Made by a program: the position numbers and the translations under genes. Below the pieces are notes generated by a model. It worked only from the letters and a program-made list of their open reading frames with translations. It did no database searches and was not told where the DNA came from. A stretch of 23,625 bases of DNA from Muribaculaceae bacterium (GTDB lineage: Bacteria; Bacteroidota; Bacteroidia; Bacteroidales; Muribaculaceae), in NCBI GenBank assembly GCA_022511505.1, contig JAFLTK010000146.1, positions 1 through 23,625 on the forward strand. Direction: 5' to 3'. This document shows positions 21,993-23,625 of this stretch, piece by piece. Position 1 is the stretch's first letter. The number at the start of each line of letters is the position of its first letter.

Positions 21993-23625
21993 AACGACTC
22001 AACGAAAATCGGCGGCACATCATGCTCAGATATGCCTTCATCATACTACTGATATTGCTTTTCTCAGTCAGAATTGTCAACTGCCTGGTTAACAACACCA
22101 TTATCCATGCCGACAAGTGGAACGAGAAAGCGATGAAAGAGTTGCTGAAGGTTGACTTGATAATCCCCGAGCGCGGCAACATCCTTGCCAACGACGGGTC
22201 TATCCTGGCAACCAACTTGCGCTACTATAACCTCCACATCGACTACCGGGCAAGCCGTTTCAAGGCCGACTCGCTTGCCAAATATGCCGATATCATCGCC
22301 GACTCGCTTGCACGTCGTTTCCCGTCGCGCAACGCTAAGCAGTGGAAATCCTACTTGACCGACCCGCTGAAGATGGACCCGAAGAAGCGACCGCGTTTCT
22401 TCCCGTTAGCCAAGGGCGTCAGCCACGCCGATGTCCAGTTTGTCATGTCGTTGCCCTTCTTTAATATGAATAACAAATTGCTGACAGGTCTCATCAGCAA
22501 GAATTATATCGTTCGCGCCAACCCCTACGGCAACATGGCGGCGCGCTCGATAGGCCGCGTCACCCGCAGCGCCAATCGTGCGGGCGTCCACGGCTACTCG
22601 GGTCTGGAAATGGCGCTCGACAAGGATCTCTATGGCAAAATTGGCTATTTCAAGCGCGTCCCGCTGACCAAAGACATTGTCAACTGGACCGACATCCCCG
22701 CTGTTCCCGGGGCCGACATCCAGACCACCATCGACATCAACATTCAGGATATCGTTGAAAACGAGTTGAACGACATGCTCGAATACTGTGACGCCGAGTG
22801 GGGCGTGGCGGCCATGATGGAGGTAGAGACGGGTAACATCGTTGCCATCTCCAACCTCGAGAAAGACCCCAACAGCTCCCGCTATATCGAGGGCATGAAC
22901 CGCGCCGTCAAGCGCTTTGAGCCCGGCTCGGTTGTCAAAGTGCTGTCAATGATGATAGCGCTCGAGGATGGCATTGTCAGCGACCCCAACGAGGTCATCA
23001 CGACCGGCAGCGAATATGCCTACGCCGGCGGCCCCGCCATCAAGGATGCTCATCCCGTTGAGCAACTGACGGTTAACGACGTCATCGAGATGTCGTCAAA
23101 CATCGGCATGACGCGCATCATCGCCCGCAAGTATAACGACAACCCGTCGGCATTTTACTCACGCGTTAAGAGCACCGGTTTCCTCGACTCAATGAAGACC
23201 AACATTGCCGGCGAATGGACACCGCGCTTTGACTCCATCCCCAACAACCGCGGGGGGCGCATTGCCATGTCGCGCATGTGTTACGGCTATGCCACCGAGA
23301 TACCGCCGCTCTACACCCTGGCGCTCTACAACGCCATCGCCGCCGGCGGCAAGTTCATCCGCCCGCGCCTGGTGACCAAAATCACCAAGAACGGCGTCGA
23401 CTCGATCATCCCGATGTCCTACATGAACGACAAACAGCAGATTTGCAGCGCGGTGACGGCCGCCAAACTGCGCAAGATGTTGCGCAACGTCGTCTTTGGG
23501 CCCCACGGAACCGCCACCCGCCTGCGCAACAAGAATGTCGCCATCGCCGGCAAGACCGGAACCTGCTACATGATTGAAGAAAACACCCGAGCCTATAATA
23601 AAGACCGTAAACGCTTGACATTCTG
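21989..23625 (+). CDS. ftsI: Peptidoglycan transpeptidase FtsI (PBP3), 3' end missing
   Basis: Septal class B penicillin-binding protein cross-linking peptidoglycan during division. The open frame runs off the window after about 545 residues. Visible: a short cytoplasmic N-terminus, one membrane anchor (about residues 13-33), the pedestal domain beginning IIPERGNILANDGSILATN, and the transpeptidase domain with nucleophile Ser314 in EPGSVVKV (SxxK), SSN at 369-371 and KTG starting at Lys522 (IAGKTGT). The class B signature G-HGYSGLEMALDKDLYGK is also clear. The ATG at 21989 overlaps the ftsL stop. Only the last part of the catalytic domain and any C-terminal extension (such as PASTA) are out of view. 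Confidence 0.97.
   Translation, partial: MKRLNENRRHIMLRYAFIILLILLFSVRIVNCLVNNTIIHADKWNEKAMKELLKVDLIIPERGNILANDGSILATNLRYYNLHIDYRASRFKADSLAKYADIIADSLARRFPSRNAKQWKSYLTDPLKMDPKKRPRFFPLAKGVSHADVQFVMSLPFFNMNNKLLTGLISKNYIVRANPYGNMAARSIGRVTRSANRAGVHGYSGLEMALDKDLYGKIGYFKRVPLTKDIVNWTDIPAVPGADIQTTIDINIQDIVENELNDMLEYCDAEWGVAAMMEVETGNIVAISNLEKDPNSSRYIEGMNRAVKRFEPGSVVKVLSMMIALEDGIVSDPNEVITTGSEYAYAGGPAIKDAHPVEQLTVNDVIEMSSNIGMTRIIARKYNDNPSAFYSRVKSTGFLDSMKTNIAGEWTPRFDSIPNNRGGRIAMSRMCYGYATEIPPLYTLALYNAIAAGGKFIRPRLVTKITKNGVDSIIPMSYMNDKQQICSAVTAAKLRKMLRNVVFGPHGTATRLRNKNVAIAGKTGTCYMIEENTRAYNKDRKRLTF

Overview
The window looks like a chromosomal piece of a GC-rich member of the Bacteroidales, most likely Muribaculaceae-like. 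The family is an inference from style: Bacteroidota-type promoters (TTTG/TTG, 19-20 bp, TAnnTTTG) upstream of several genes, no obvious Shine-Dalgarno sequences, a lipoprotein efflux channel next to an RND pump, a Bacteroidota-style TonB-receptor-like barrel, and the rsmH-ftsL-ftsI order. No rRNA, tRNA or CRISPR array was recognised.

Layout. 1-4773 (+): the 3' part of an HAE1/AcrB-type RND pump, its outer-membrane lipoprotein channel, and an LpxA-type acyltransferase, closely spaced. 4787-6071: a REP-associated tyrosine transposase (RAYT) gene with an extra C-terminal domain, bracketed by two nearly identical composite palindromes; this is the most striking element here. 6179-9916 (+): housekeeping genes aspS, a Nif3/DUF34 metal protein, a CT398-like coiled-coil zinc-ribbon protein and ridA, ended by very strong hairpins. 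10143-11521 (-): a WYL-domain regulator followed 2 nt later by a DEDDh exonuclease. 11870-15166 (-): a DUF805 membrane protein, a GH88/GH105-like unsaturated glycuronyl hydrolase and a GH28 enzyme; the two enzymes together suggest use of pectin or rhamnogalacturonan fragments. 15485-16915 (+): a secreted alpha-amylase strongly resembling the AmyE (GH13_28) type. 17254-20055 (+): a large outer-membrane beta-barrel protein with a TonB-receptor-like N-terminus, flanked on both sides by TTG-rich/CAA-rich low-complexity sequence. 20056-20704: a gene-free stretch with a strong terminator, five copies of a 23-bp repeat and the rsmH promoter. 20705 to the end (+): rsmH, ftsL and the 5' part of ftsI, the start of the division and cell-wall cluster.

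Intergenic DNA is rich in small palindromes. At least three kinds recur or stand out: the RAYT-linked REP pairs (two intact, one probable decayed copy near 15.26 kb), a small CGAGGA hairpin seen inside one REP pair and again at 9.93 and 11.81 kb, and a GGGACGCGA palindrome pair at 13.7 kb. The RAYT gene plus its REPs, and the unusual C-terminal extension of the RAYT protein, are the best candidates for a poorly described system. All functional statements are from reading the sequence and remembered family features; no database search was run.
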